Below are positions 44,674 through 55,325 of a stretch of 64,000 nt of DNA, piece after piece; position 1 is the first letter of the stretch; every line of letters starts with the position of its first letter. The stretch is from positions 5,354,413 to 5,418,412 of the forward strand of contig OZ038533.1 in NCBI GenBank assembly GCA_964036665.1, read 5' to 3'. The notes under the pieces were generated by a model. That model was not told the DNA's origin. It did no database searches and was given only the letters and a program-made list of their open reading frames with translations. The position numbers and the translations under genes were made by a program. The stretch comes from Gordius sp. MW1. Taxonomy: Eukaryota > Nematomorpha > Gordioida > Gordea > Gordiidae.

Positions 44674-46517
44674 CTATCGAGATAGAGCATCTGCTACTGT
44701 GTTTCCTTCGCCTTTAATGAAGCAAATGTCAGTGGTATATTGTGAGATTAGGTCGAGCTGTCGTATCTCTCTCGGAGAGTACTTATCAGGCTTAGCGTCA
44801 AAGGCGTATGTGAGAGGTTTGTGGTCGGTGTACACGGTAAATATTCGGCCTTCCAGGATGTGTCGAAAATGCTTGATTGCTAGGTAAATGGCGAGAAGCT
44901 CACGACCAAATGTACTGTATCGTGATTGTGTTGGCTGAAGTTTAGTAGTGAAAAACGCCATTGGTGTAGTCTCTCCGGCCATTGTTTGTTGTAATACCGC
45001 ACCGACTGCTGAATTAGAGGCGTCTGTTGTTAGTGTAATTTGGGTTTCTGGACTGGTATTCAAAAAATTTAGCTTGGTAAAATTGATTAGAGCGGATTTT
45101 GCTGTGTCGAAGGCTTCTTCCTGAAGTTTGTTGAACGCTATAGATTTTTGCGGATTCTTTAGTATGTCTGTCAACGGATTTAGGGTTTTAGCAATATTGG
45201 GCAGAAATCTTCGATAGAAGTTGATCATGCCTAAGAATCTTCGGAGTTGTTTACATGAAACTGGCGTTGCAAAGTTTTTAATAGCCTCAATCTTCTCTGG
45301 TAACGGAATAATACCTGCGGCCAAAACTTTGTGACCCAGGAACTCTAATTCTCGCACTCCAAATTGACATTTTGCAGGGTTGATCCTGAGGTCGTACTTT
45401 TGGAGTCGTTGCAAGACGGTCTTTAGATGTACGTCGTGTTCCTCTTCTGAGCCGCTTGCTATAAGTACATCGTCTATGTACGCGTAGGCGTAATTCAGTC
45501 CTCGCAAAACTTCGTCTATGAATCTTTGGAACGTTTGAGCTGCATTTTTTAGACCAAACGGCATCCTTGTGAATTCGTAAAGACCGAATGGTGTCGTCAC
45601 GGCTGTTTTACAGATGTCGTCCGGCGCTACCGGAATGTGATGGTAGGCTCTAACTAAATCCAGCTTAGAAAAAATTGCTTTTCCGTGAAGGTTAGCTGTG
45701 AAGTCGTGAATGTGAGGAACTGGGTACCTGTCTGGTACGGTGACTTTTTTCAAGGCTCTATAATCTCCACACGGACGCCAGTCACCTGATTTTTTAGCAG
45801 CCAAATGTATTGGTGCCGCCCAGTTGCTTTTAGATTTCCTTATGATTCCCAGTTCCAACATATATACAAATTCTTTCTTAGCAACATTAAGTTTTTCAGC
45901 AGTAAGTCGCCTTGGACGTGCGTATTGTGCCAGCCCTTTTGTTGCTATGTGGTGAAAGATGTCGTTGGTTGAAATTTGTTGGGTGAAATTTAAAGGAGTT
46001 AGGAGTGATGGAAAGTTGTTGATCACAGATTCCAACTTAGAGTCCTGACTCGAGAGAGCTATGCGGATTACTAACGTTTGATGATGGGTGGAAATTCCTT
46101 TTGAAGTTACGTGAGTCAGACCATCAATTAATCGCTGGTTTTTGACATCTACGATGATGTTGTATTGGTGAGGTCGGCTCCAATGATAGGGGTGTGTACC
46201 TCGGCGATCAGAAATAACCACTGTATTGGGCGTCTCAGACCTAGATTGATGGACAACATCTTTTGTCCATAGGTAGAGATATTGCTATTATTTGCCGCCT
46301 GCAATACTGGACCATTTGGTACCTTAGGTGAATTGACGGGTCTTGGAATGATGGACACGTCAGCTCCTGTGTCAATCAAAAACTTATGTCCTGACGTACG
46401 ATCAATGATGTAGAATAGGCGACTTGGTTTATGACCGTTTCCGGAAGTCGCCTGAATGGTAAGGTCAGTTAGTTTTTTGACTGGGAGTTTGAGGTAAATG
46501 CACATGGTTGTGTGCAT
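44674..46517 (-). pseudogene. pol: Protease, reverse transcriptase and RNase H of the nested Ty3/gypsy element
   Basis: Protease active site FLIDTGADVSIIP (about 46380) in a frame overlapping the gag end, as expected for programmed frameshifting. A further one-base shift near 46190-46160 (after IIGADL) separates it from RT. The RT frame 46221-44674 has [53 protein letters not shown] and [12 protein letters not shown] (YIDD). RNase H has [15 protein letters not shown] and [11 protein letters not shown]. The frame stops at 44674, one base missing relative to the related element at the window start, just before integrase. Confidence 0.93.
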
Positions 46518-47295
46518 TTTTGGTTACCCTTGAACTTGTGGTGATACCAACAAATTTCTTCCCGACGGTGTCTTAGTGTTGACCGTGATCTGCTTGAGGA
46601 TCTCCAAACCTTTCTACTTTGTGGTGGCTGATTGACCAGCTGGTTTACTTTCAATTCCAACTGTGCGACCATTTTTACCAGTTCCTGGATTTCGTTTGTT
46701 TGGCTCATTTGAGGGCTTGCTATGGAAGCTACGCTGTTGGCCGTATATGTCTCGTAGATTTTGTCTGCCACCTCAGCCAACTGTGCCAGAGACTTTTCTT
46801 CTCCTACGCATGTTAAGATACCTGTTACCTCCCTTGGAAGTTTTTGTGTCCAAAGGGTTTTTAGAATTTTATCACTTATTTGATGTTCCCCGACAAGGCT
46901 CTTCAAATGCCTTAGCAATTGGGACGGTGTTTTGTCTCCCAAATATATGTCCTTGAACAGCTTGTCTATTCTTTTTGCTTCACTCTCACCCATTCTTTTG
47001 ATTAAGGCTTGCTTTAACACCTCATAAGGGTTTTCATCTGGGATGTTCAGTATAAGGTCGGCCACTTCTTCGGCTATCTCAACCGGGAGAGATTCTAAAA
47101 GGTAAGCATACTTGACTCTTTGTGATGTGATTTCCTAGTGGAAAATATTGCGTCGACCTGAGCTATCCAGATTTGGATGTTTCTGAGGTGAAATGTAGGT
47201 AGCTTGATGTATACTGGTGATGTGTTTGCCGTGGTGGGAGTGTTGGATGCTGTCTCATTGTAGAGAGTTGAATTGTCAGACGATTGTGTATCCAT
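46469..47295 (-). pseudogene. gag: Gag of the nested Ty3/gypsy element, frameshifted
   Basis: Starts MDTQSSDNSTLYNE at 47295 and contains the capsid-like region (VYIKLPTFHLRNIQIWIAQV ... DLILNIPDENPY, KTPSQLLRHLKSLVG, LPREVTGILTCVGE). It ends with a CHCC box (CWYHHKFKGNQKCTQPCAF) instead of the usual CCHC knuckle. That C-x2-H-x9-C-x3-C arrangement is typical of CsRn1-clade gypsy elements. A one-base shift between about 47115 and 47065 separates the first 60 or so codons from the rest. Gag would package the element RNA. Confidence 0.9.
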
Positions 47296-47308
47296 GTGGT
47301 ATTTTATT

Positions 47309-47443
47309 TAGGAGAATATGAATTTATTATTTAGGAGAATATGAATTTATTATTTAGGAGCATGTGAATTTTTAATTTAGGAGAATATGAATTTTTAATT
47401 TAGGAGAATATGAATTTTTAATTTAGGAGAATATGAATTTTTA
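47309..47443 (-). repeat. leader tandem repeat, ~23-bp unit, six copies
   Basis: Six copies of TTAGGAGAATATGAATTTTTAA (with small changes) lie between the 5' LTR and gag start, in the untranslated leader. Confidence 0.9.
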
Positions 47444-47493
47444 AGGGGGAGGGAGAAAAAAATCAGCTCCCTCGAAAACACGGGGTCACCATT

Positions 47494-47645
47494 TGTAGAG
47501 AAATATGTTCTCTACTTTAGCTTTATTTATAACCCAAAATAAAAATGAATCGAAATGTTAATAATATGAACCGATGAAATTGGAGGAAGATAAAAACATA
47601 TGTGTTTCGTCGACTTGCTACATTTTTAATGTTTATGTCGCTACA
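47494..47645 (-). repeat. 5' LTR of the nested Ty3/gypsy element
   Basis: 152 bp, TGTAG...CTACA on the element strand; next to it lies the tRNA-Trp-type primer-binding site. Confidence 0.95.
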
Positions 47646-47899
47646 AACCCGAACCCAAACCCGAACCGATTTTTAAAAATACCCTTAAAACCCGAACCCG
47701 ATGAATACAAAAAAGTGTTCGGGTTCGTAGTTGTGGTAGGATTAAAAATATATTATTAGTATAATATAATTTCTTAAACCCGAACCTGTACCCGAACACG
47801 AACCCAATTCCTTAAACCCGAACCCGATTTCAAAATTTATGCCAAACCCGAACACGAACCCGATTTTATTTTGGGCGGGTTCAAACCCCTGGAAGAATC

Positions 47900-48730
47900 A
47901 GCCTTGAACCGGTAATATCTCGGGTAAAGTCTTCTAATGTTTATCTCAATACGATGGACGCTAACTTGCTTGACTGACCACCAGCCTAGGTGATAAATCG
48001 TTATAAAAAGAAGAAGCTAAATGGGAACCACTGCTCCAGAGTAATGCATTTTTACCGTTTTCTTCATTATATTAGCCAACATTAAATTTTCATTTTTAAG
48101 TAACCTTATTTACCATATCAACACTCATGCTTTTCTCAACTATGATTGTTATAAATAATATGTGTAGTCTATATTTATGACGATGTTAATTTTAATATAT
48201 TACACCATAATTGATTGTTAAAATTTACAAGCAATGTTTTGTAAGATGAGATGCCTAAATATTTTTACAAGATTTATGAAATATAGAAGCAATAAATTAA
48301 CAAAATCTGAAATTCCTACGGATGATAATAAAAATGTGATTTTACTCCATTACATAAAAATTCAGGAAGAGGATCGACCACGAAGAGAAAGAGTGGATTG
48401 AATTTTCAAGACTAAGGATTTAATCACAACTGCTTCAAATAATTCACAAGTTTGTTTGTGTATGGGATTTATAATGTTCCTTCAAGATTTCGTCCCCTAC
48501 ATAATTTATAAAAAGTTCAAAACAGTGTCGCATAGTGCCTAAATCTATATCTTCATCTCCATACTATAAGTACAATTATTTTAAATAATTTTATAGCTGA
48601 TTATTAATTAAGCTGTAATACTGCCTCTCCCGATGGGTATATCAGCTTACTCAATCAGAAAAGTAATCGCAATGGAGACAACACTTTTTATGGTACAAAT
48701 ACTATAAGCTCCAGGCCCCGCGCGCACTTT
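47900..48730. other. intergenic; one short open frame of unknown meaning (48234-48401, +)
   Basis: AT-rich. The + strand has a 55-codon frame starting MFCKMRCLNIFTRFMKYRSN and ending IKIQEEDRPRRERVD. It has no recognisable domain, and I would not call it a gene on this evidence. Confidence 0.25.
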
Positions 48731-49010
48731 AAAATGAATTTATCAGATATCAAGATTTATGCCAAAGGCTTGAGACACCTCGTAACAATAAGCCCAAATC
48801 GCCAAAAGATACAAACACGAGTTAAAGATCGCATTGCACATGGCCATGATAGTTGCTTTCTCCTTAACGTTCATTCCGAGCAAAATAATTCATGGGCAGT
48901 GGAAGAAACGTCTCTAGCATTACAACTTTACCCCTAAGAGAGCCTGGGTCTCCCCCATCGTTTTCAAACAGTCGTGTGCGCGGCAACGAAGGTGATCACC
49001 GGGTCCACGT

Positions 49011-51549
49011 TAGAGACCTGCACGGGCGGCCCGAGGCCCGGCCCGGCCCGAAAAAGCCCGGGCCCGGGCCCTAAATTTTTAGGCCCCGGGCTTCCGGGCC
49101 GGGCCGGGCCTAATTCATAAATAATAGGCCCGGCCCGGAATAATTTTGAGTTAGTTGCATTTTGCATAAGTACTTTGATTCTATTTAAAAAATATATTTC
49201 AAAAAATTAATTAATTACAAGTTATTGCATCTGTTAAACATTCATTCATTTATTTCGCGCTTTTTTCAATATATTACAAACAATTGAGTATGGAACAAAG
49301 AAGAAAACTACTGCAAATAGCTGAATATATCCAGAAAGATTTTTATAAGGTAAGAGAAAATCTTCGGGGGAAGAGTGAAGTGTGGAAAAGATTCCTTTTT
49401 ATCTTTGACAATATGGATATGAAGATAGATTATGTTTTCTGCAAAGCTTGCAAGAATGTATTATCTTATAATTCTTGCCAATCAGGTATTTATTAATGTT
49501 GGTTTTGATAATGCTTAATAGGGAACACTCATCTCCAAAGGCATAAATGCTCTAAAGAAGTCCAGGAAAAGAAAAATATGGAAAAATTGGACAATTATTT
49601 ATGCAAGCCATCCTCAGCAAAACTAAAAAACCCTGCAATAATTAAAAAAGATCTCATATCCTCAATAGCCCATTTTTGTGGAATGGATATGAGATCTTTC
49701 AATACAATTCATGGTGATGGGTTTATACAATTAGCCCAGCATTTAATCAGATTGGGGTCTATACATGGCAATATTGATGCTAAGGATATTATGCCATGTC
49801 CAACAACTATATCCAGACATATGGTTCAAACTATGGAACATGCGAGAAATAAGATATATCCCACCATTTTCAAAGCCCTTTCTGAAGGATACTGCTCAGG
49901 TATAAAATTATGAATCAAACTATATAATGTATTAATAAGGCACAACAGATATGTGGCATGATAGTTATAAAAAAAACAACTATATTACATTGAAGTTACA
50001 CTATGTGATTGGTTATAAACTTTACAAAATTGTATTGTTTACAATTAAGTTTGAAGAAGACAGGAAAACTGGGGAAAATATAAGGAAGGAAATACTAAAC
50101 AAATTTCTTTCTTTAGGTATTATATTATGTTTAGGTTTTTATAAAATGGTTTTAAGGTTACACCCACAAACAATTTGTAGATATGGTCATAGTTACTGAT
50201 CAAGGCAGTAACATGATCAGTGCCTTTCAATGTCAAAAAAGGCTAAATTGTGCAGCTCACATGCTCAACACAATTTTAGGGAACACATTTAAAAATGAGT
50301 ATCTAGAGAAGACTCATCCAATTATCTTTGAGAGTATGAGTCAGTGTCAAAGCCTTATTGTAGATATGAAACGGACAGGGTAAAAAACTCAAAATTTAAA
50401 TTTTTATTTATTAGGTTGGTAAATAAACTAACTCACGGCCTACATTTATGTGTGGAAACAAGATGGAATAGCCGTCTTCGAATGCTTGAAACATTCTTGA
50501 ATGTTTATGGTGAATTGAAAAGCCTTCTTGAAGGCTCCACACTTCTTGATAAATTTAATGACATAAATAAATATATTCTGGAGGAACTTGTAACCTTTTT
50601 GAAGGTTTTCAAAATTGCTACTGACGAGCTAGAGGCAGATTTAAAGCCAACGTTGCATCTAGTAGGCTTGTATTATTATAAATTGGAAAAAGAGTTGGAA
50701 TTATACATTAAAAAAATACAACGATGCAAATTTTAGCATCCCGTTGTCTTGAATTTTTACATGGCAAGTTTACCCTTGATATAAATCACAAAATAGCCAT
50801 ATTTTTGTGCCCACAATTTAAAAGCCTGAAAATGTTGCCCTCACCAGATTTTAACATAATATGCCAAGTAGTTAAAAACCTAGTTTCTAGGGATGGGGGC
50901 AATTCATTACAATCACAACCACAAGTAACTGGTGTTAGTGCCAACAATCATACAGGTCAAGGTAATTAAATAATTCTCAAAATATAATATTTATAACTAG
51001 GTGGTGATGGTTCATCGTTTCAACACTTTAGTACGTGGCATGAAACATCTTCTATGATGGAGGAAGATGTAGAGGAGAATGAAGTTGACAGTTACATAAA
51101 TTTAAAGATCAATGAGAGAAATATAGAATTATTGGAATGGTGGAAAGACCACAGTGGGCAATTTCCAGCGCTTAGCTGCCTTGCTTGTAAGATTTTTTCA
51201 ACACCTGCTTCATCTGCCTCGAGCGAGAGGTGTTTTTCGTCCGCGGGCCGCATTTTTGAAGAGCGAAGAACAAACTTAAACTCGGAGATTTTTGATGCTT
51301 GTATTTTTTTACATCAAAATAGTTCCATTATCGATTTATAATTTTATTATGTGCGTTTTATTTTTTAATAAATAATTTTACCAAAATTGCGTTTGATTTA
51401 ATTATTAGAAATTATTAAAATTCCGGGCCGGGCCCGGGCCTTATTTTTAAAGATGCTAAAATTCGGGCCCGGGCCGGGCCTCTTTTCCATTTTAAATTTC
51501 GGGCCCGGGCCTGGCCGGGCCTTAAAAAAATCGATTTTGCAGGTCTCTA
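49011..51549 (+). mobile_element. autonomous hAT transposon, GGCCC-array type, nearly intact
   Basis: Ends TAGAGACCTGCACGGGC and TTGCAGGTCTCTA (12-bp inverted repeats). Perfect 8-bp duplication GTCCACGT at 49003-49010 and 51550-51557. (GGCCC)n-like subterminal arrays at both ends (49027-49140; 51421-51525). A spliced transposase gene fills the interior. Exact flanks suggest a recent insertion. Confidence 0.97.
49290..51341 (+). CDS. hAT transposase, six exons with 35-40 bp introns, one frameshift
   Basis: Exons 49290-49485, 49522-49899, 49940-50116, 50157-50379, 50415-50961, 51001-51341; all introns GT-AG, of 36, 40, 40, 35 and 39 bp. A BED-type zinc finger spans exons 1-2 (VWKRFLFIF, CKAC ... 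THLQRHKC). The catalytic region follows (SGTTDMWHDSY, VIVTDQGSNMISAF, RLNCAAHMLNTIL, CVETRWNSRLRML). The C-terminal dimerisation domain is WWKDHSGQFPALSCLA ... ASSERCFSSAGRIFEER. It would bind the ends and cut and paste the element. Phases agree except in exon 5, where the frame moves by one base near 50707-50725, beside a run of seven A. About 620 residues without that shift. It could be a real inactivation or a homopolymer error. Confidence 0.93.
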
Positions 51550-52215
51550 GTCCACGTACGCTTTCTTGATGACTTGCTTTTACAGCGATGACTACAAAGA
51601 CGTACAATCGGACCCTTAGGATATAACCATTAACCATGATGTCCTAAGTAAGGTCCAAATGTAAGCCTAATTTATCGTACTGGAAACTGCCGGCATCCTA
51701 ACATGGACACCTTGCATCGGATGTCGGTCCGCCACCTTCTTTATACTATCCCCAAATTTCGCTTACCCTATACACTATATATATTGATAACTTGTATATT
51801 TTATGCAAATTCTTAAAGGCCTTTGGTGAAACAATAATCACGGCCAGGAAAATTCGAGAATATGTTCTCCTCTTTTCGGAATTTATTATAGCAACTTGAT
51901 ATCTTTGTATCAAAGCATCTACACCCCTCACAGCCCAAAAAATTTAAATTTGTTTATGCAATGCATTACGGCTCCCTCCTTCATTAGTTATAGCAACTTA
52001 ATTAAATCTGAAAAAACAAGCGACCAAGCATCTCACCCCTTACAGTCAAATGAAATCATATATCTTAATTTTTTTCAAATTAATGTGAAATTATAACTTC
52101 CAACTTAATCAAAGAATTTGATCAAAATTAAAGTTAGAGGCCATATGTATTTTAACTATAAATCAAAATTTTCCAATATATGTAAACATCATGACAATAG
52201 TACGAAGATGTAAAT

Positions 52216-52511
52216 CATGGGCGTACCCAGGGTTTGAATTGGGGGAGGGGGGGGGGGGAGGGGCAGATTAGAAAAAAAAATTTCCTGAGACCAAAAAAAA
52301 AAAAAGGTCTCGACATCCATAAATTTTCCGGCGACCAAAAAAAAAGCAACTCCCCTAATTAGGCAGTGGGGGCAGCCGTACCCCCTTTCCCCCTTAACTA
52401 ATTAGGGGGGGGGGTGGCAAACCATAATTTTTTTAATTTTTTTGGGTTTTTGTATTGAAATTTTTTTTTTAAATTAGGGGGCAGCCGCCCCCCCTCCTGC
52501 GTACGCCCATG
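52216..52511. mobile_element. miniature hAT-like element, CATGGGCGTACCCAGG variant
   Basis: Ends CATGGGCGTACCCAGG and CTGCGTACGCCCATG. Flanks ATGTAAAT and ATGTTTAA agree in part. G-run interior. Confidence 0.8.
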
Positions 52512-52772
52512 ATGTTTAATGATAGTTTCAACCTCTCAAAATCTTAATAATAAGATTTGATCAAATTTAAAATTTTGGGCTCATAGGTTTTAGATTGAAA
52601 ATCAAAATATTACAATATGTTTAAGCATCACGACAAAAAGAAAATGTAAATTAAAGGGCTAACGATATTTATAACTTCTCGTGCCTTAATATTAACACTT
52701 AATCAATTTCTTTAAATATTTTGACCCAAATTAATTTTAACTAAAAATCAGAATGTTATAAACAACATTCCA

Positions 52773-55325
52773 TTCTTCTTCTTTCTTCTTCATCGTTTTA
52801 AAGCCGTTTTCCAGGATCTCCTGGGTTAGCCTGTTTTCCCCTAATGCATTTCCTCCGTTTTATCCGATCATGTGAATCCTGTTTTGTCAGACCCATTGCT
52901 TCCATGTCGGTTGCTAGAACAGAGGCCCATGTTGATTTCGGCCTCCCGCGCGGTTTCTTTCCAGATACCTCCAGGGAAGTACATCTCTTCACCCAGTCGT
53001 CGTCATTTTTCCGCTCCACATGTCCAAACCATCTTAGCCTGTTTTTCCGGATGACCTCGTTGATTGGCTCGATCCCGGTTCTTTCTCTGAGTCTATTGCT
53101 TGTTATTCTTTCCCGTAGCGACACATTTGACATCCATCTTATCATGCGCATTTCTGTGCTTTCCAATTTGGCTTTATGTATCGACATTAATGGCCACATT
53201 TCGCTTCCATATACAAGACAACTTCTAATACATGCCGCGTAGACTTTACCCTTTAAAGTGAGTGAAACACCTTTTCCTGTCAAAAGAGGGGCCATTTCTC
53301 TAAACTTCTTCCAGGCTTGTCGTATCCTTGCTGTAACTGCCGAGCCAACATTCCCATCAGCACTTAAAGAGTCCCCGAGATAGGTAAAGGTGTTAACTTT
53401 TCCTAGCGTCTTCCCATTACCGATGTTAAAGTCGGTTATGGCATTATCCGGTAGAGGTCCTGTCACGCAGGGCTTGCAGCTAAAAGTACGACTTGCCAAT
53501 AAAAGACTTCCTTTCACACCGCTACATTTTTTGTGGACCCATCCTAGGCATTTTGTACATTGTATAGAGTTGCTAGCAACTCCTTTGTAACATACGCTAC
53601 AGGGCCAGGCGCAAGTTGTCTCGGCGCTCTTCATAATTTCCCGCCAAACATCACCTTTGTTTTTCCCATGTTAACTTTTAAGCCCTTTTTCTCCATTCCG
53701 TTTTTCCATTTTTGTATCTTAGTAAAGAGATCAGCCTCACTCTCAGCCATTATCAAGAGATCATCGGCGTATAAAAGTTCCCATGGGAGTCCATCTCGCA
53801 GTTCTTTTGTCACCACCTCCATTACGAGTATGAAAAGTAGGGGGCTTAAAACGGAACCTTGGTGTAGCCCAACCTTCACTTCAAAGCTTTCGCTATCGCC
53901 ATCATGGGTCCTCACTGCTGTTTGAGATTCGTCATACATAACCATCACAGCCGTAACCAACCATTCTTCCACACCTGTTTTCCTAAGAGCCCATTTTACA
54001 ACTTCCCGCGGCACCCGATCGAACGCTTTCTCTAGGTCTACAAAAGCGTAGTATAGTCTTTTCCCTTTTGCTTGGTATTTTTCTTGCATCTGTCGTACTA
54101 TAAAGATGGCATCGGTGGTCCCTTTCCCTGGTTTAAATCCGAACTGGATTGCGTCGATGTTCGTTTGTTCCCGGATTCTTTTCTCGAGCACCCTCTCGAT
54201 AACTTTCATAGTTTGGTCAAGGAGCTTAATAGCCCGATGTGATCCGCAGTCAAGTGGGTCGCCTTTTCCTTTGTAGATTGGTAGAAGAATGCTCTTTTTC
54301 CAGTCGCTAGGTATAGTCCCTTCCTGAATTATGGCATTACACAGCTGTGTAAGCCAAACGACTCCCAAATGTCCAGAAGCTTTTACCATCTCCGCAACTA
54401 TTCCTGTTGGACCTGCCGCTTTACCTTGTTTCGTTTTTTTATGGCACGCTGAATTTCGTCAGTCCCAATCCAGCAGCAGGGTCCCTCCACTTTATCACAA
54501 ACAACGTCATTGTCCCAGGTATTCTCTTCGTTTAAGAGTCGTTTCATGTAGTCTTTCCAAACTTTTTTGATTCCATCGCCATGGGAGATGATGTTACCCG
54601 CCGGCGTTTTAACTCATTTAGTCGCCACAACATCGAGTCGTTCTTTCGCCATTTGTTTGGCTACACGAAACATGTTTTTCTTCCCTTCCTCTGAGTCAAG
54701 GCGTAGAGCAAACTCGCATCTTTTTGTTTCCTTTATTCTGGCGACGGTCCTTATTGCAATTCTTTTAGCCTCTTGATACATAACCTTATCGCACCTTTGT
54801 TGAGATTCATGCCAGACTTTATAGCAACGCCTTTTATCTTCGATAGCTTTGGCCGCCTCAGAGTTCCACCACCAAGTTTCCTTATGTCTTGGGGGCCCCT
54901 TTGTCCAACCACAAACGCGCGATGTTGTGTCAAGCTAAGCATTCTTCATAGCCGTCCATTTGTCGTTTACGTTCTTCGACATCGCCACTGAGGATCCATC
55001 AAGTGCTTCGGCAAAATCCCTCTTTTGAGTATCATCTTTCAAACACCACACCTTGAGTCTCGGGATATAGCGTTTCTTTGGATTTATAAGCCCCTTCATT
55101 ACGAGATCCCCAACAATAAGACGGTGTTGTGTCACGCATTCTTCCCCAGGGACAACCTTGACGTTTTTCACCATACATCTGTCCGATTTTTTGACCATCA
55201 TATAGTCGACAGTACTTTTGAGGGTACCCGATTCATAGGTTATAAGCTTCCTGTCTTCTTTCTTGAAGAAAGTGTTGCATATAACCATCTGAGTAGCGTC
55301 CCCAAAATCCAGATTAGTTAAAAGA
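52773..55325 (-). pseudogene. RTE-like LINE, 5'-truncated, with a zinc finger between RT palm and thumb
   Basis: Begins inside the endonuclease (VICNTFFKKEDRKLITYESG, STVDYMMVKKSDR, about 55290-54935). A linker region with several shifts follows, then RT (54389-53631): GFKPGKGTTDAIFIVRQMQ, FVDLEKAFDRVPREV, LHQGSVLSPLLFILVM, LLYADDLLIM (YADD at about 53760). After a one-base shift at about 53634 comes a PHD-like C4HC3-type finger (CSVCYKGVASNSIQC ... WVHKKCSGV ... CKPC). Next are TFTYLGDSLSADG, CLVYGSEMWPL, NRLRWFGHVER and GKKPRGRPKSTW, ending at 52798. A GAAGAAGAAAGAAGAAGAATG-like simple tail follows. This finger position is seen in a widespread animal RTE-like group. The copy is dead. Confidence 0.88.

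Larger units (their letters stand above)
43116..47645 (-). mobile_element. Ty3/gypsy LTR retrotransposon, CsRn1-like, nested in a hAT element
   Basis: LTRs at 43116-43304 (189 bp) and 47494-47645 (152 bp), starting TGTAG and ending CTACA. Flanking AACC on both sides (43112-43115, 47646-47649) is the target duplication. The primer-binding site TGGTGACCCCG (complement of 47481-47491), two bases from the 5' LTR, fits the 3' end of tRNA-Trp, as in the CsRn1 clade. A polypurine stretch (CTAGGGGGAGAATATC) precedes the 3' LTR. The coding regions are complete in order (gag, protease, RT, RNase H, integrase) but broken. Confidence 0.95.
43050..47891. mobile_element. miniature hAT element with CCCGAA arrays, split by a Ty3/gypsy insertion
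   Basis: Inverted ends CAGGGGTTTG and CAAACCCCTG. Perfect 8-bp duplication GAAGAATC at 43042-43049 and 47892-47899. Subterminal (CCCGAA)n arrays lie on both sides. Without the gypsy element the unit is about 308 bp. Confidence 0.93.
48734..51637 (+). other. possible open frame split by the hAT insertion
   Basis: The + frame from 48734 (67 codons to a TAA at 48935-48937) continues past that stop as GLPHRFQTVVCAATKVITGS, up to the hAT target site. With the element removed it goes on as YAFLMTCFYSDDYKDVQSDP to a stop. The second part faintly resembles the QVVAG region of cystatins, but the match is weak and a minus-strand frame (MVNGYILRVRLYVFVVIAVK) is also open there. Not a confident gene. 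Confidence 0.15.

Noticed and set aside
50117-50156. Stops between hAT transposase frames taken as degeneration
   Set aside because: Each gap except the one near 50.71 kb is a GT-AG intron of 35-40 bp that restores frame and conserved motifs.
52844-54991. Several plus-strand frames of 60-130 codons
   Set aside because: They are antisense shadows of the LINE, whose minus frames carry the RT motifs.
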